Assembly: GCF_027580225.2 (NCBI RefSeq)
Contig: NC_073354.2
Coordinates: forward strand, 22,589,001-22,653,000
DNA: 64,000 nucleotides
Source: Misgurnus anguillicaudatus
Taxonomy: Eukaryota; Chordata; Actinopteri; Cypriniformes; Cobitidae
Reading direction: 5' to 3'
In this document: piece by piece, positions 46,718 through 57,387 of the stretch
How the letters are laid out: each line of letters opens with the position of its first letter
Position numbering within the stretch: position 1 is the stretch's first letter
Notes under the pieces: generated by a model
What the model was told of the DNA's origin: nothing
The model's database searches: none
What the model saw: only the letters and a program-made list of their open reading frames with translations
Program-made: the position numbers and the translations under genes

Positions 46718-47570
46718 TTTAGGATTAGTCCTTTTCCTTAAAAAAAAGTCAAGAAGAAATTATGTTTTTTGAGGAAAACATTCTAGGATTTTTCTCATTA
46801 TAATGGACTTTAATGGACCCCAACACTTAACAGTTTTAATGCAGTTTAAAATTGCAGTTTTAACGGAGTTTCAAAGAACTCTAAACGATCCCAAACGAGG
46901 CATAAGGGTCTTATCTAGTGAAACGATTGTCATTTTTGACAAGAAAATAAAAAATATGCACTTTTAAACTACAACTTCTCGTCTATCTTTGGTCCTGTGA
47001 CGTGCCAGTGCGACCTCACCTAATACGTCATCCCGCCGAAAGGTCACGGATGACGTATGTGAAACTATGCCCCAGTATTTACAAGTGTGGAGAAAGACTA
47101 TCATTCTGACGTTGTTTTTTGTGGAATGATACTAATTAATATCTTTGTGTCAGTTTATTGTTTAAAATGGTCGGCAAATGTGCGTTTCAAATATGTAACA
47201 CGTGACCTTTCTACGGCATTACGCAATCACGTGAGGTCGCGCTGGCGCGTCGCACGGCCGGAGGAAGACGAGAAGTTGTGGTTTAAAAGTGCATATTTTT
47301 TATTTTTCTTGCTAAAAATGACAATCGTTTCGCTGGATAACACCCTTATGCCTCGTTTGGGATGGTTTAGAGTCCTTTGAAACTCCGTTGAAACTGCAAT
47401 TTTAAACTGCATTAAGTGTTGGGGTCCATTAAAATGAGAAAAATCATGTTTTCCTCAAAAAAAACATAATTTCTTCTCGACTGAACAAAGAAAGACATCA
47501 ACATTTTGGATGACATGGTGGTAAGTAAATTATCTTGATTTTTTTTAAAGAAAATGGACTAATCCTTTAA
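46718..47570. mobile_element. TTAA-type foldback element, copy 2
   Basis: Inverted arms share the family segments aagaagaaattatgtttttt, cccaaacgaggcataagggt and tcatttttgacaagaaaata with the copies at 3443 and 52575. The right boundary TTAA is at 47567-47570; the left boundary is degenerate (TTTAGG). Confidence 0.72.
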
Positions 47571-48031
47571 TGCCAATACAGTTGTGCATGTTAGTCCATT
47601 GTGCATAATGTTAACCATTACATTTTTTGATGTATTATTAAAAATGTATTAGTAAATGCTGAAATTAACATGAACTAAGATTAATAAATACTATAGAAAT
47701 ATTGTTCATTGTTAGTTCATGCCAATGCATATAATGCTAGCAAACACAATATTGTACATATTTTTCTGGTAACCCCAGTGTATATAAGAGGGTTTATCTT
47801 ACATGAATGTGTTAAAACTGTCAAAACACAACTTTTTGTTACAGAAAATCATGCAAAAAGCAAGTGTAAAATACTGTTAAAGGTCTGAAAAGGTACTGTA
47901 TGCTGGACAATTGTACAGCAGTATGAATTTATGTACATGTGTTTCTACTGCACGTCTCATTATGTTGATTTAAACACAGATGTCTGCCAGCTAGCATAAA
48001 TCTGTTCCTCAGCTATATCCAATGATGATAT
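47571..48031. other. No recognisable gene or repeat
   Basis: Nothing beyond AT-rich sequence. Confidence 0.5.
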
Positions 48032-48043
48032 AGGTGGTAACTA

Positions 48044-48333
48044 CCTTGCTGAAAAAAACAATAAAAACATTACAGAAAATTCTAACGGTTTTATTGGACA
48101 TTGTATTGGTTCTAATGGAATATGGCCCAAAACACACTACAGTATATTGGTCTTTATTGGTCTTTAATGGTATGTATTGGTTCTATTGGTTCTATGTATT
48201 GGTTCTAATGGAATATGTGACGAAACACACTACAGTGTAGTGGTTTTAATGGTAAAAGCGAATGGTTCCTATTGGTATTTTAATGGAAACCATTAGAATT
48301 TTCTGTAATGGTTTTATTGTTTTTTCAGCAGGG
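48044..48333. mobile_element. Short palindromic element with 12-15 bp flanking repeat
   Basis: The left end ccttgctgaaaaaaacaata and right end tattgttttttcagcaggg are inverted. acattacagaaaattctaa pairs with ttagaattttctgtaatgg. aggtggtaactacct occurs on both sides (48032-48046, 48334-48348). The inside holds a duplicated gtattggttctaatggaata ... acactacagt unit. Confidence 0.75.
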
Positions 48334-48348
48334 AGGTGGTAACTACCT

Positions 48349-49875
48349 GCAAGTGATTTCGAAGATCTCATGTTCATGCTTCTGTTAAGCATGTTTGGAT
48401 TACTCAATTTATCTGACCCTGGAATAATTTCCTCAAAGAAGATGGAATAGGGTTAGATACGGGTTAGAGATGCCAAACCTTCATGTCATACCTGCTGAAC
48501 GCTTTGTTTTGCTAGGCCCCCACATGCCCATTACAATTTCATTACGTCCAATCAATACATCTCTTTTAAAATCTTGATTAAATCTTCATGGTTGAGCTAA
48601 CCAGAGACACTGATCCATCTAGCTGTCTCCTCTGCTCCTGCTTTAACCTCTGGGCTTGTGTGTGCACAGGGCCAAACTCAATGGAGTCCACTGAACCTCT
48701 CTGACACTAATTGAATTACTGGCAAAACAGCAAAGCCATGTGACCTCTTTATGATACTAAACACTGGAAAAGATGGGAGCAGGTTTTTGACACTGTTTAC
48801 ATCAATGTTGCAAAGCATCTTAACAATATGGAAACTTTTCTGAAACTTTTTCATGCAAGAGAAACATCTTAAGTAGGAAATTTTTGTTCTCCATTTTCTC
48901 ATTTCTCTCTAGGAGAAACATATCACTTTTTTATGTGACAGTAAACTGGTTTGCAAACTTTGACTCAAGAAACACCAAGTTCTGGGTCTCTTTTCATCTA
49001 CAGAGTCCTGATTACAGGACTGCAACAAAGCAGAAACCGGCAGCTTGGATCCGTTATCCATCACCCTTCCTGACACCGGACCACCGCAGGCCATTCAATC
49101 CCAAGACCCCTGTCCTCTTTCCTGTTCCGTAACCATACATCTCCCTTCTCTCCACCTGGCCCAAACAAATGAACCACCCAGGTCAAGGGTGAGGGTAGGG
49201 GCACCGTTATCAGTCAGACAATGTCCAGATGACCCCGCTGTCATTTTCCCCTCCCATCATCAAAAAACTGGTCTGTGGTATTTTTACTTAGTCCCATTTC
49301 ACATTGATTGGACTATATGTGGTAATACCTCGTCATAGTTTCACTTAAGTTCAGAAAGTCGCATGACTTTATTCTTCCAGTGTAAGCCCCAAGCTTTTAT
49401 TTCTCAGAATAATAAATGACATAACCAGATGGGGTTGCAGACACAGCGGGAAAGTCCAATGTTTTGTAGTCTTGTTATTTACTAGATGAACAGGGCCGGT
49501 GACAGACTCCAGGGAAGGAAATGAGAAGACCTGTGTGCACGGATTTGTTACAAGCTGTAACATTTCTTTCCTCAGCCCAGCTGCACGTCTTCTCCCAGTA
49601 GAGAGCGACCGGACTGTGCCCATCACTCGAGCTGGAAGTGATTCCATTAGCAGCTGTAGGCTTAAGCCCCATAGGCTGGAGAGGTTGTATTAGATGTCTA
49701 CATTAATCCCTGAACCTATCAAAAAACCTTCAAGACTTGTAGGGGTGAGACTTAAAGAAATGTGTCCAAGTGAGACCTAAAAAATAAATATATACAGGGT
49801 GGATGGATTTTTGTTCAATCTAATTAGCATGATAGTATTTTAGTCATTTTCAATTACATCACAAACTGATAAAAT
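48349..49875. other. No recognisable gene
   Basis: A moderately GC-rich stretch at about 49020-49220 carries frames on both strands (48884-49132, 49045-49338 plus; 48909-49094 minus), none with a domain. Frames near 49369-49693 are likewise unassigned. Confidence 0.4.
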
Positions 49876-49940
49876 GCGCACTTTATGTCACTTTGGATAA
49901 AAGTGTCTGCCAAATGCATAAACGTAAATGTAAATATACT
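49876..49940 (+). repeat. SINE tail fragment
   Basis: gtcactttggataaaagtgt, then ctgccaaatgcataaacgta and aatgtaaat is the best preserved plus-strand copy of the dispersed tail. Confidence 0.65.
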
Positions 49941-49968
49941 GTATAGGCACTTAGTAGCAACTCATTTA

Positions 49969-50416
49969 ACCAAATGTCGTGCAATAGATACGCCAAATTC
50001 TGCTTTTGCGTGCATATGATACGCCATTCCTTCCCGTTCACTTATATGGCACATCGTGTCGTGTCGTTTTATTTATTGGTTTCTTATTTGTTTTCTGTTT
50101 TTTTTACCATTGTCGCTTGGGTTTTGGGTTAGAGCAACCTTTTGTAACATAAAATGACATCCTAACCCAAACCCCAACTCCAAGCGACCATGATTTAAAA
50201 GTAGACAAAACATGAAGAAACCTAAATATTACATTACACCGAAAATGGTTTAAAAAACAGAAAACAAATGAGAAACCAAAATAAAACGGCACGACACGAT
50301 GCGCCATATAAGTGAACAGGAAGGACTGGCGTATCATATGCACGCAAAAGCGGAATTTGGCGTATCAATTGCACGATAATCACACTGCGTGTCATTTGTA
50401 CGCATTTGGTGAGAAT
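49969..50416. mobile_element. Foldback element
   Basis: The left arm (gtgcaatagatacgccaaat, gcgtgcatatgatacgccat) pairs with the right arm (tggcgtatcatatgcacgca, atttggcgtatcaattgcac). The middle pairs gggttttgggttagagca with cctaacccaaacccc. The right arm is longer, so the left end is deleted. Confidence 0.78.
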
Positions 50417-50479
50417 GGGCTTAGTAGACCCATCTTCATCAGGTTAACCTACACTGAAAAAAATAAAGGCTGGATTTAC

Positions 50480-50858
50480 TTAAAGATGCAGTGTGTAATT
50501 TTTAGAAGGATCTCTTGACACAAATGCAATATAAAATACAAAACTACATTGTCATGGGTGTAATAAGACTTTTTTATAATGAATCGTTATGCTTTTATAA
50601 CCTTAGAATGCGATGTTTTTATCTATATGCACGTGGGTCCCCTTACGTGGACGTCGCCATTTTGTGCCACGACGTTTCTACAGAAGCCCTTAATGGACAA
50701 ACATTTTTGTCTCCGATGATGACATGTTTTTCCGGTGGCGGCTACTGTAGCTTCTCTATGCGTTTCAAAAGCAAAGGGTGAGCAGTGGGCTGAGCCGTTG
50801 GTTGCAGTTTGCAACCTCACCACTAGATGCCGCTAAAATTTACACACTGCACATTTAA
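50480..50858. mobile_element. TTAA-bounded repeat, copy 3
   Basis: TTAA at both ends; starts aaagatgcagtgtgtaattt and ends atttacacactgcacatttaa-like. Uninterrupted, and therefore the reference for the split copy at 34804-36287. The minus-strand frame 50623-50823 shares sequence with the frame at 34839 because both come from this repeat. Confidence 0.85.
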
Positions 50859-51403
50859 AAAATAGTGCATCATTTTTCATTTATTGTTTTTTAAGTAAGT
50901 TTTACATGGAATTTTAAGCAATTTATGCAATTCAAATAAAACTTAATTAAAAAAGTGGATGCAAAAATGATGCACTTTATTTTTTAGTATTAAGCATATT
51001 CTGTTTGTACAGTGCAATTGTTTCTGATGTTTCAGACCGTAAAATACAAAAATTTGTAATATTTTCGATGTGCAACAAATAAATGAATTATTAAACATAC
51101 TAATGTTAAGATTTATTTGTGTTTTCTGTGGTGCAATTGAACCTAAACACACAACTTTGCTAAATCCCTGCATACAGTAAATCCTTTTTTACATTATGTT
51201 GGATATTAAGAGGTGCTATTTTTATTTTCTCATAGTTCTTCCCCTCATGTTCACATATTCAGTTATCCTGACAGGTAAATTACATTTTATGTTATCAACT
51301 TTGTTAACTTTGATTTAAGAGTTGATATTAACTTTCATTACAGGCCAATAGATTTGCTCAGCAGTGTCCAGTCTGTTAATCAAATAAACAATAATATAGA
51401 AAA
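50859..51403. other. No recognisable gene or repeat
   Basis: The 76-codon minus frame 50943-51173 has no recognisable domain. Confidence 0.45.
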
Positions 51404-51814
51404 TAGTGATGCACTGATGTATCGGCCGCCGATATTTATCGGCCGATTTTTGATGAATTTGAAACATCGGCATATCGGCAATAGCACGAGAAAGGCCGAT
51501 ACCGATTGTTTATTGATTAACTGCATCAAGAAATCCATTATATGTAAAAAAACAAGTTAATGTTGTTAATAAAATAAATGCTGAAAAGCAAAAACCACCT
51601 TTGAAGGTTGTCATGTTGTCTTATTATATTTGTTTTAGCTTAATTTGTGCCTCTCTTATTATGTTGGTCAGTTGAATGTTAATTAGATCCAATCCATGTT
51701 CAGTAAAAATAATTTGATGCAGAAATAAACTAGCTAATAGACCAACTGTATAGTATTGTATACAAGTGTTTAATATCGGTATCGGCCAGAAGTTAATTGG
51801 TATCGGCCCGATTT
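51404..51814. mobile_element. hAT-like element, right end missing
   Basis: Left end TAGTGATGCACTGATGTATCGGC with tatcggcc / ggccgata repeats, and a right subterminal region (tatcggtatcggcc) at 51776-51813 but no mirrored terminus. No target duplication identified. Confidence 0.6.
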
Positions 51815-51825
51815 AATAGGAATAA

Positions 51826-51983
51826 AGAATAATATGGAAGTAAATAGGGTCCATGAACCAAACATTGCTCAAAATATCTTCCTTTGTGTTCATCAGAACA
51901 AAAAATTGTATGTGGGTTTGTAACAACATGAGAGTGAGTAAATGATGACAGAATTTTAATTTATGGGTGAACCGTCCCTTTAA
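51826..51983 (-). repeat. TTAA-type fish MITE fragment
   Basis: Reverse orientation: ends gggtgaaccgtccctttaa at 51983 and carries cattgctcaaaatatcttcc and atgatgacagaattttaatt cores seen at 6978. Confidence 0.68.
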
Positions 51984-52574
51984 AGTTGCAGTACAGTATG
52001 ATAACAGCATGCAACTATCAGTCTAACCAAAATGACATTAGGTGACACTTTCAGGTGATTTTAATAGATAAGCCCCTTGTTTGAGTGTATTTCGGTGTAT
52101 GTATGGGCGTAAGGCCAAGACTGGGCTTATAAAGTGACAGTCTGGTTTGTTAATAAGCAAGAGACAGAGTCACTGGAGTGATGCTGAGAACTGCAGACAG
52201 ATCCTGTAGCCAGAGATTTTCTGAACAGAAATATCTCTCTGGGCAAGCTTGTGTCATGCATTGTGTGCTCATAATGCAAATGCAGGCTGATCCCATTGTC
52301 ACTTTGCTTCGCATCGCAGACTTACAGACCACTTTGTGAATAAATGGGGATAAGCATCAGGACAGGTCATATTAGGACTCTCTCAACTTTATTCATGTTT
52401 GAGAGACCGGAAAGACAGATTCATTAAAATTGTGGCCGTAATATGAATGCCTTTCATTCTTAATTTCATTATTAATCAAAGTAAAGAAAAATAAAGGTTT
52501 GTTTTAAAGTATGCTCAAGGAAAGTGTTTTAATTACAATAGTGTTCTGTCAGACAAAATGTTAAAACGTTTCCC
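51984..52574. other. No recognisable gene or repeat
   Basis: The 60-codon minus frame 52150-52332 has no recognisable domain. Confidence 0.45.
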
Positions 52575-53431
52575 TTAAAGGAATATTCCATTTTCTTAAA
52601 AGAAAAATCCAGATAATTTACTCACCACCATGTCATCCAAAATGTTATTGTCTTTCTTTGTTCAGTCGAGAAGAAATTATGTTTTTTGAGGAAAACATTG
52701 CAGGATTTTTCTCATTTTAATGGACTTTAGTAGACACCAACATTTAATACTTAACTCTACACTTAACAGTATTTTTCAACGGAGTTTCAAAGGACTATAA
52801 TTAATCCCAAACGAGGCATAAGGGTCTTATCTAGCGAAACGATTGTCATTTCTGACAAGAAAAATTAAAAATATGCACTTTTAAACTACAACTTTTCGTC
52901 TAGATCCGGTCCAGCGCGACCTAACGTAAATGCGTAGTGACGTAGGGAGGTCACGTGTTACATAAAACGCACATTTGCGGACCATTGTAAACAATAAACT
53001 GACACAGACATTAATTAGTATCATTCGACATACAACAACGTCAGAACGGTCTCCTTTCAACACACTTGTAAACACTGGGGCGGAGTTTTGCGTTCGTCCT
53101 CTGTGACCTCTTGACGTCATGACGTATTGCGTGGGGTCACGCTGGTGCATCACGACCGGATCTATACAAGAAGTTGTGCTTTAAAAGTGTATATTTGTTA
53201 TTTTTATTGTCAAAATGACAATCATTTTGCTAGATAAGACCCTTATGCCTTGTTTGGGATTGTTTATAATCCTTTGAAACTCCGTTGAAAAAAACTGTTA
53301 AGTGTTGAGTTAAGTATTAAATGTTGGGCTCTATTAAAGTCCATTAAAATGAGAAATCCTGCAATGTTTTCCTCAAAAAACATAATTTTTTCTCTGGATT
53401 TTTCTTTTAAGAAAATGGACTAATCCTTTAA
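52575..53431. mobile_element. TTAA-bounded foldback element, copy 3
   Basis: The cleanest copy: TTAA at 52575-52578 and 53428-53431, with the left end TTAAAGGAATATTCCATTTTC and right end GAAAATGGACTAATCCTTTAA. The central TGACGTCA is at 53112-53119. 857 bp with no supported gene; the 90-codon minus frame 52881-53153 is element sequence. Confidence 0.82.
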
Positions 53432-53433
53432 GT

Positions 53434-53586
53434 GTCACTGGGCCGGTGCCTGCCCTTTTAAAAAGTACACATTTGCACCAAAAGAGTTCACATTAGTTCC
53501 TCAGAGGTACATATTGGTACCAAATGTATACATATCTGTACCTAAAAAAATTCTTTTTTATTTAGAGGGTACTGTCCCAGTGACCT
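53434..53586. repeat. GTACC-rich dispersed repeat, complete copy
   Basis: gtcactgggccggtgcctgc at the left and agggtactgtcccagtgac at the right are inverted, with gaggtacatattggtaccaa in the middle. It abuts the foldback ending at 53431. Confidence 0.7.
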
Positions 53587-53754
53587 TTAATTTCTGACAG
53601 TGTAAGGTCCTCAAACCTGATTGAACGTGGAGTGTTTTAAGAGCGCTCATATAGGACGGCAGTAAAAACAGGATCCATATGTCCGAAAAATTATGAAAAA
53701 ATTGTCTCAAGCTGTCAATGAGATGGTATTATTTAAAAATGCTACATCTTTCCA

Positions 53755-53885
53755 CACAAAGAGTTCATATTAGTAGCTCAGGATTACATTCTGGTAAAGA
53801 GTGCATATTAGTACCTCAAGGTACCAAATCTATACATATCTGTGTAGGACTTTTTTAAAGGGTACTGTCCCAGTGACAGATTGGG
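53755..53885. repeat. GTACC-rich dispersed repeat, truncated copy
   Basis: aaagagttcatattagtagc to aaagggtactgtcccagtga. Same family as 53434-53586, same orientation, left end lost. Confidence 0.65.
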
Positions 53886-54603
53886 ACCAATATAACATCA
53901 CTGGAATACTTGACTGTTTTTTCACTATGCCACAGTAATCTTTGAAATTATGTTTTAATTGCAAGTGCCATTATCTACTATAATATCTGGACCTGCTGCT
54001 CCCTCTCCCCACCACTAGAGGTCCCCTTCTACTGAATCCTAAGACTGTTCTTCCACTTCTGTATCCTATACACCGTATGACAGTTTTAATAAAAACTTTA
54101 CAGGTGCACTTTGGTGTCCCATGACATAAATGTAAAATTGTTTTGTAAAATCATTAAAAAATATCCCTGGTGAGAACTATTTGATTGGTTAGATACTTTA
54201 ATCCAACATAAAATCAACATACCATAAAATTCATTAGCCATTCAACCCTGTCACCCAATTTATTGTAATCTCTGCATATAGAGCTTAATCCTTTAGTGGT
54301 TGAGACGTTACAAGTCTCTGTGTCCCCGTATTACATAAGGACCATATAGCATCACTGAACTGTTTCTCTGTTAGCGGAGCTTTGAAAGATGTGTCAATCA
54401 AAATGTACCAAGCTTCCTGCACATGACAGGTTCATTGCACCCATCCATCACTTTTTAAGCTTCCTATCCAACCTACAGCTAATAAAACTCAAAAGAGCAC
54501 ACAGGAACAGTCAGGTTCAGCCCCATACAGAGTGAAACTATGACATGTGCCATCCAAGATCACCTTCGTATTAATTGTCATCTGTTAACACAGAATGTGG
54601 TTA
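53886..54603. other. No recognisable gene or repeat
   Basis: Unique-looking flank without open frames of note. Confidence 0.5.
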
Positions 54604-55064
54604 TTAAAGCGTTTTTTGAAAATATGCTCATTTTCCAGCTCCCCTAGAGTTAAACATTAGATTTTTACCGTTTTGGAATCCATTCAGCCGATCGTCGGGT
54701 CTGACGGTACCACTTTTAGCATAGCTTAGCATAATCCATTGAATCTGATTAGACCATTCGCATCGCGCTCAAAAATAACCAAAGAGTTTAAATATATTTC
54801 CTATTTAAAACATGACTCTTCTGTAGTTACACCATGTACTGAGACCGACGGAAAATTAAAAGTTGTGATTTTCTCGGCCGATATGGCTAGGAACTATACT
54901 CTCATGCTGGCGTAATAATCAAGGACTTTGCTGCCGTAACATGGCTGCAGGAGGCGCAATGATATTACGCAGTGCCTGAAAATAGTCCCCTTGGTTACTT
55001 TCAATAGCTGGAGAGTATTTTCGGGCACTGCGTAATATCATTGCGCCTACTGCAGCCATGTTAC

Positions 55065-55397
55065 TGTCACGGTTGTCAAACCGTGTTCTGTGTGAGTTTG
55101 CATGTTTCTGAATGTTGTCACCTGGACTCTCATTTGTTGATTACCTGCTTCATTATCACCAGCTGTGCCTCATCTTCACTTGTGTTTGTGTGTGTGTGTG
55201 TGTGTATATATACTCAGTCTTTTGCATTACCTGTTGTTGGATCATTGTCTTCTTTGCCTCATCTGATACCCTGCTTTATGTCTGTTTATACTGCTAGTTT
55301 ATGTTCTGTGTAGTTAGGAGTTTTATCATGTTAAATGTTCACTTTAAATAAACCTTCATCTTTACTTGCACTTGCATCCAGTTTCCGAGTCATGACA
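55065..55397 (+). repeat. 5' LTR, 333 bp
   Basis: Differs from the 3' LTR by a longer (GT)n run (10 bp) and by only two substitutions that I can see (tgaatgttg versus tgattgttg; cattacctg versus cattacccg). Contains a tatatatac box near 55205 and AATAAA at 55347-55352. Confidence 0.92.
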
Positions 55398-55487
55398 GAA
55401 TGATCCAACCTTTTGGATGCAGCAAGTTCATACAGACCACCGGGTTCCTCAGACTCCACAGAGACTAACGATCCACCAACTGAGATC

Positions 55488-57095
55488 ATGGAACTCCCTG
55501 AGAAGTATGCCGGTGAGCCTGAGCGATGTAGTGACTTTCTCAAACAGTGCTCTTCCTATTTACAGATGTTTACAAGTACCTTCGAGACTGAGACTTCGAG
55601 AGTAGCATTTGTAATACTACTATTGACCGGCCGAGCAGGAGAGTGGGCTGTGGAAGCGTGGGAGAACCAGGACCCATGCTGTACCTCCTTTGGAGCATTC
55701 TCGACAGAGATGATTCATCTATTCGGCAAGTCTGAGGCAAGTTCCACATCACAGAGGTCGAAGGAGAAGCCTCGACGTGGAAATTTTTTGAAGGGTGGTA
55801 GGGAGCACCAGACGCTGCGGGCTGGGGGACCTAACTCGTTTGAACGAGCACCCGAACCACCCCAGAGGAGGTTTACTGTGGAGGGAGACTGGAGGACTCA
55901 GGGTCTTAGTTCGAGTGTGGCGGATACTCCACTATGGTCAGTTCGAGCGGCCGGAGTTTCAGTGTCTTACAAACCACCACAGGTAAGCCCATCACATGTT
56001 ATGCATCGTGTGGGGACTGTTCTCTGTGCTTCACCTTCCTTAGGGAAGGAACTGGAAGTTCCCAGCATAACCAGGGGGTCAACCAACAGGAAGAATGCTA
56101 GGAAGGCCATCCCAGAACCGTCTACGAAGGTCAGACAGGGACGAGGTTCCAGGTTGTCCATTAGGAGAAGACCCTTCTCTGAGAAGTCGTCCAGGATGGC
56201 CACCATCATACCTACACCTATATTGAAGGTAGCCCCTATCATACCTGCACCCGTTATCAGAAGGGCAGTTATCACATTTGCACCTATTCTCAAGAGAGCC
56301 ATCATTGTACCTGCAACGGTTCTCGAGACAGCCGCTGTCAGACATGCACCTGTTCTCAAGAGGGCTATCGTCATGTCTGCACCAGTCTTTGAAACAGCTG
56401 CTGTCATACCTGCACCTGTCCTCAAGAGGGCTATCACTACACCTGCACCTATTCTCAGGAGGGCCATTGTCATGTCTGGACCGGTTCTCGAGACAGCCGC
56501 TGTCAGTTCTGCACCTGTTCTCAAAATGTCCGCTCCCGAGCTCTCTGACTGGCCCAAGATGGCCGCTCCTAAACTCTCTGAACTCTTTACCCTTTCTAAC
56601 CTGGCCCGGAGGGCCTTTTTCTGCTCTCTGCCTAGGATCCTGTTGCCGCCAGCACCACTATGGGTTGTGACTCCACTCTGGTCTCTGGTTCCGCCATCGG
56701 CCCCGCCCTGGCACCCCGCTCTGCCGGCCCCGCCCTGGCACCCCGCTCTGCCGGCCCCGCCCTGGCACCCCGCTCTGCCGGCCCCGCCCTGGCACCCCGC
56801 TCTGCCGGCCCCGCCCTGGCACCCCGCTCTGCCGGCCCCGCCCTGGCACCCCGCTCTGCCGGCCCCGCCCTGGCACCCCGCTCTGCCGGCCCCGCCCTGG
56901 CTCCCCGCTCTGCCGGCCCCGCCCTGGACTAAACACCTGGTTCCGAATCCACATGGTCCTGGCCCACCATCTCTCCCCCTAATCCGCCTCCGCTACACCT
57001 CCCTCCGAGACTTTTTGTATTGTCAAATGGAGCGTCTGGAAGCCGCTCCGTTGAGGGGGGGTACTGTCACGGTTGTCAAACCGTGTTCTGTGTGA
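55488..57095 (+). CDS. Chimeric Gag-like protein with two repeat arrays
   Basis: The open frame extends from just after a TGA at 55401, but its first in-frame ATG is at 55488, giving 535 residues. Residues about 1-85 (MELPEKYAGEPERCSDFLKQ onward, then VAFVILLLTGRAGEWA) resemble the N-terminal Gag capsid region of fish Ty3/Gypsy elements, cut off after LFGKSE. A basic linker follows to about residue 240. Next come about ten copies of an 11-residue unit of the form APVLKRAIVMS. Then come a Leu/Pro region and eight-plus copies of PAPPWHPAL. The last residues are read through the 3' LTR border and the stop lies in the LTR. No zinc knuckle, protease, reverse transcriptase or integrase is visible. 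Function unknown; the frame may survive because the arrays are stop-free. Confidence 0.6.
   Translation: MELPEKYAGEPERCSDFLKQCSSYLQMFTSTFETETSRVAFVILLLTGRAGEWAVEAWENQDPCCTSFGAFSTEMIHLFGKSEASSTSQRSKEKPRRGNFLKGGREHQTLRAGGPNSFERAPEPPQRRFTVEGDWRTQGLSSSVADTPLWSVRAAGVSVSYKPPQVSPSHVMHRVGTVLCASPSLGKELEVPSITRGSTNRKNARKAIPEPSTKVRQGRGSRLSIRRRPFSEKSSRMATIIPTPILKVAPIIPAPVIRRAVITFAPILKRAIIVPATVLETAAVRHAPVLKRAIVMSAPVFETAAVIPAPVLKRAITTPAPILRRAIVMSGPVLETAAVSSAPVLKMSAPELSDWPKMAAPKLSELFTLSNLARRAFFCSLPRILLPPAPLWVVTPLWSLVPPSAPPWHPALPAPPWHPALPAPPWHPALPAPPWHPALPAPPWHPALPAPPWHPALPAPPWHPALPAPPWLPALPAPPWTKHLVPNPHGPGPPSLPLIRLRYTSLRDFLYCQMERLEAAPLRGGTVTVVKPCSV
56214..56531 (+). repeat. 33-bp coding minisatellite
   Basis: Nine full units and a partial one, each coding 11 residues. 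Alternating subtypes read as LKRAI... and LETAA.... The reverse strand is also open across the array (55967-56557), so strand-specific coding is not proven by openness alone. Confidence 0.85.
56698..56931 (+). repeat. 27-bp GC-rich coding minisatellite
   Basis: Eight near-identical units plus a partial one (gccccgccctggcaccccgc then tctgccg) encode PAPPWHPAL in the main frame. The other plus frame and the minus frame are also open here (56660-56932, 56658-56954) and are artefacts. GC content is far above the surroundings. Confidence 0.93.
57053..57061 (+). promoter_or_regulatory. Polypurine tract of the LTR element
   Basis: gaggggggg directly before TAC and the 3' LTR start; the position and composition fit second-strand priming in LTR elements. 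Confidence 0.65.
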
Positions 57096-57387
57096 GTTTG
57101 CATGTTTCTGATTGTTGTCACCTGGACTCTCATTTGTTGATTACCTGCTTCATTATCACCAGCTGTGCCTCATCTTCACTTGTGTTTGTGTGTGTATATA
57201 TACTCAGTCTTTTGCATTACCCGTTGTTGGATCATTGTCTTCTTTGCCTCATCTGATACCCTGCTTTATGTCTGTTTATACTGCTAGTTTATGTTCTGTG
57301 TAGTTAGGAGTTTTATCATGTTAAATGTTCACTTTAAATAAACCTTCATCTTTACTTGCACTTGCATCCAGTTTCCGAGTCATGACA
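57065..57387 (+). repeat. 3' LTR, 323 bp
   Basis: Begins TGTCACGG and ends TCATGACA, followed by the duplicated GTTAC. The long frame stops at a TGA inside it (57093-57095). Confidence 0.92.

Larger units (their letters stand above)
55065..57387 (+). mobile_element. Ty3/Gypsy-type LTR element without pol
   Basis: Two LTRs (55065-55397, 57065-57387) begin TGTCACGG and end TCATGACA, with a perfect 5-bp target duplication GTTAC at 55060-55064 and 57388-57392. The internal region is only 1667 bp, too short for gag plus pol. A purine tract (57053-57061) precedes the 3' LTR. I could not identify a convincing primer-binding site after the 5' LTR. The encoded N-terminus resembles Gag of fish Gypsy elements. 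It must be mobilised in trans if mobile at all. Confidence 0.9.

Noticed and set aside
52881..53153. 90-codon minus frame similar to 3741-3986
   Set aside because: The similarity comes from shared foldback-element sequence, not a gene family.
55967..56557. 196-codon minus-strand frame
   Set aside because: It is antisense to the LTR-element frame and stays open through the 33-bp repeat; no domain is visible.
56658..56954. 98-codon minus frame and 90-codon plus frame in the GC-rich array
   Set aside because: Repeat artefacts of the 27-bp array; low-complexity peptides only.
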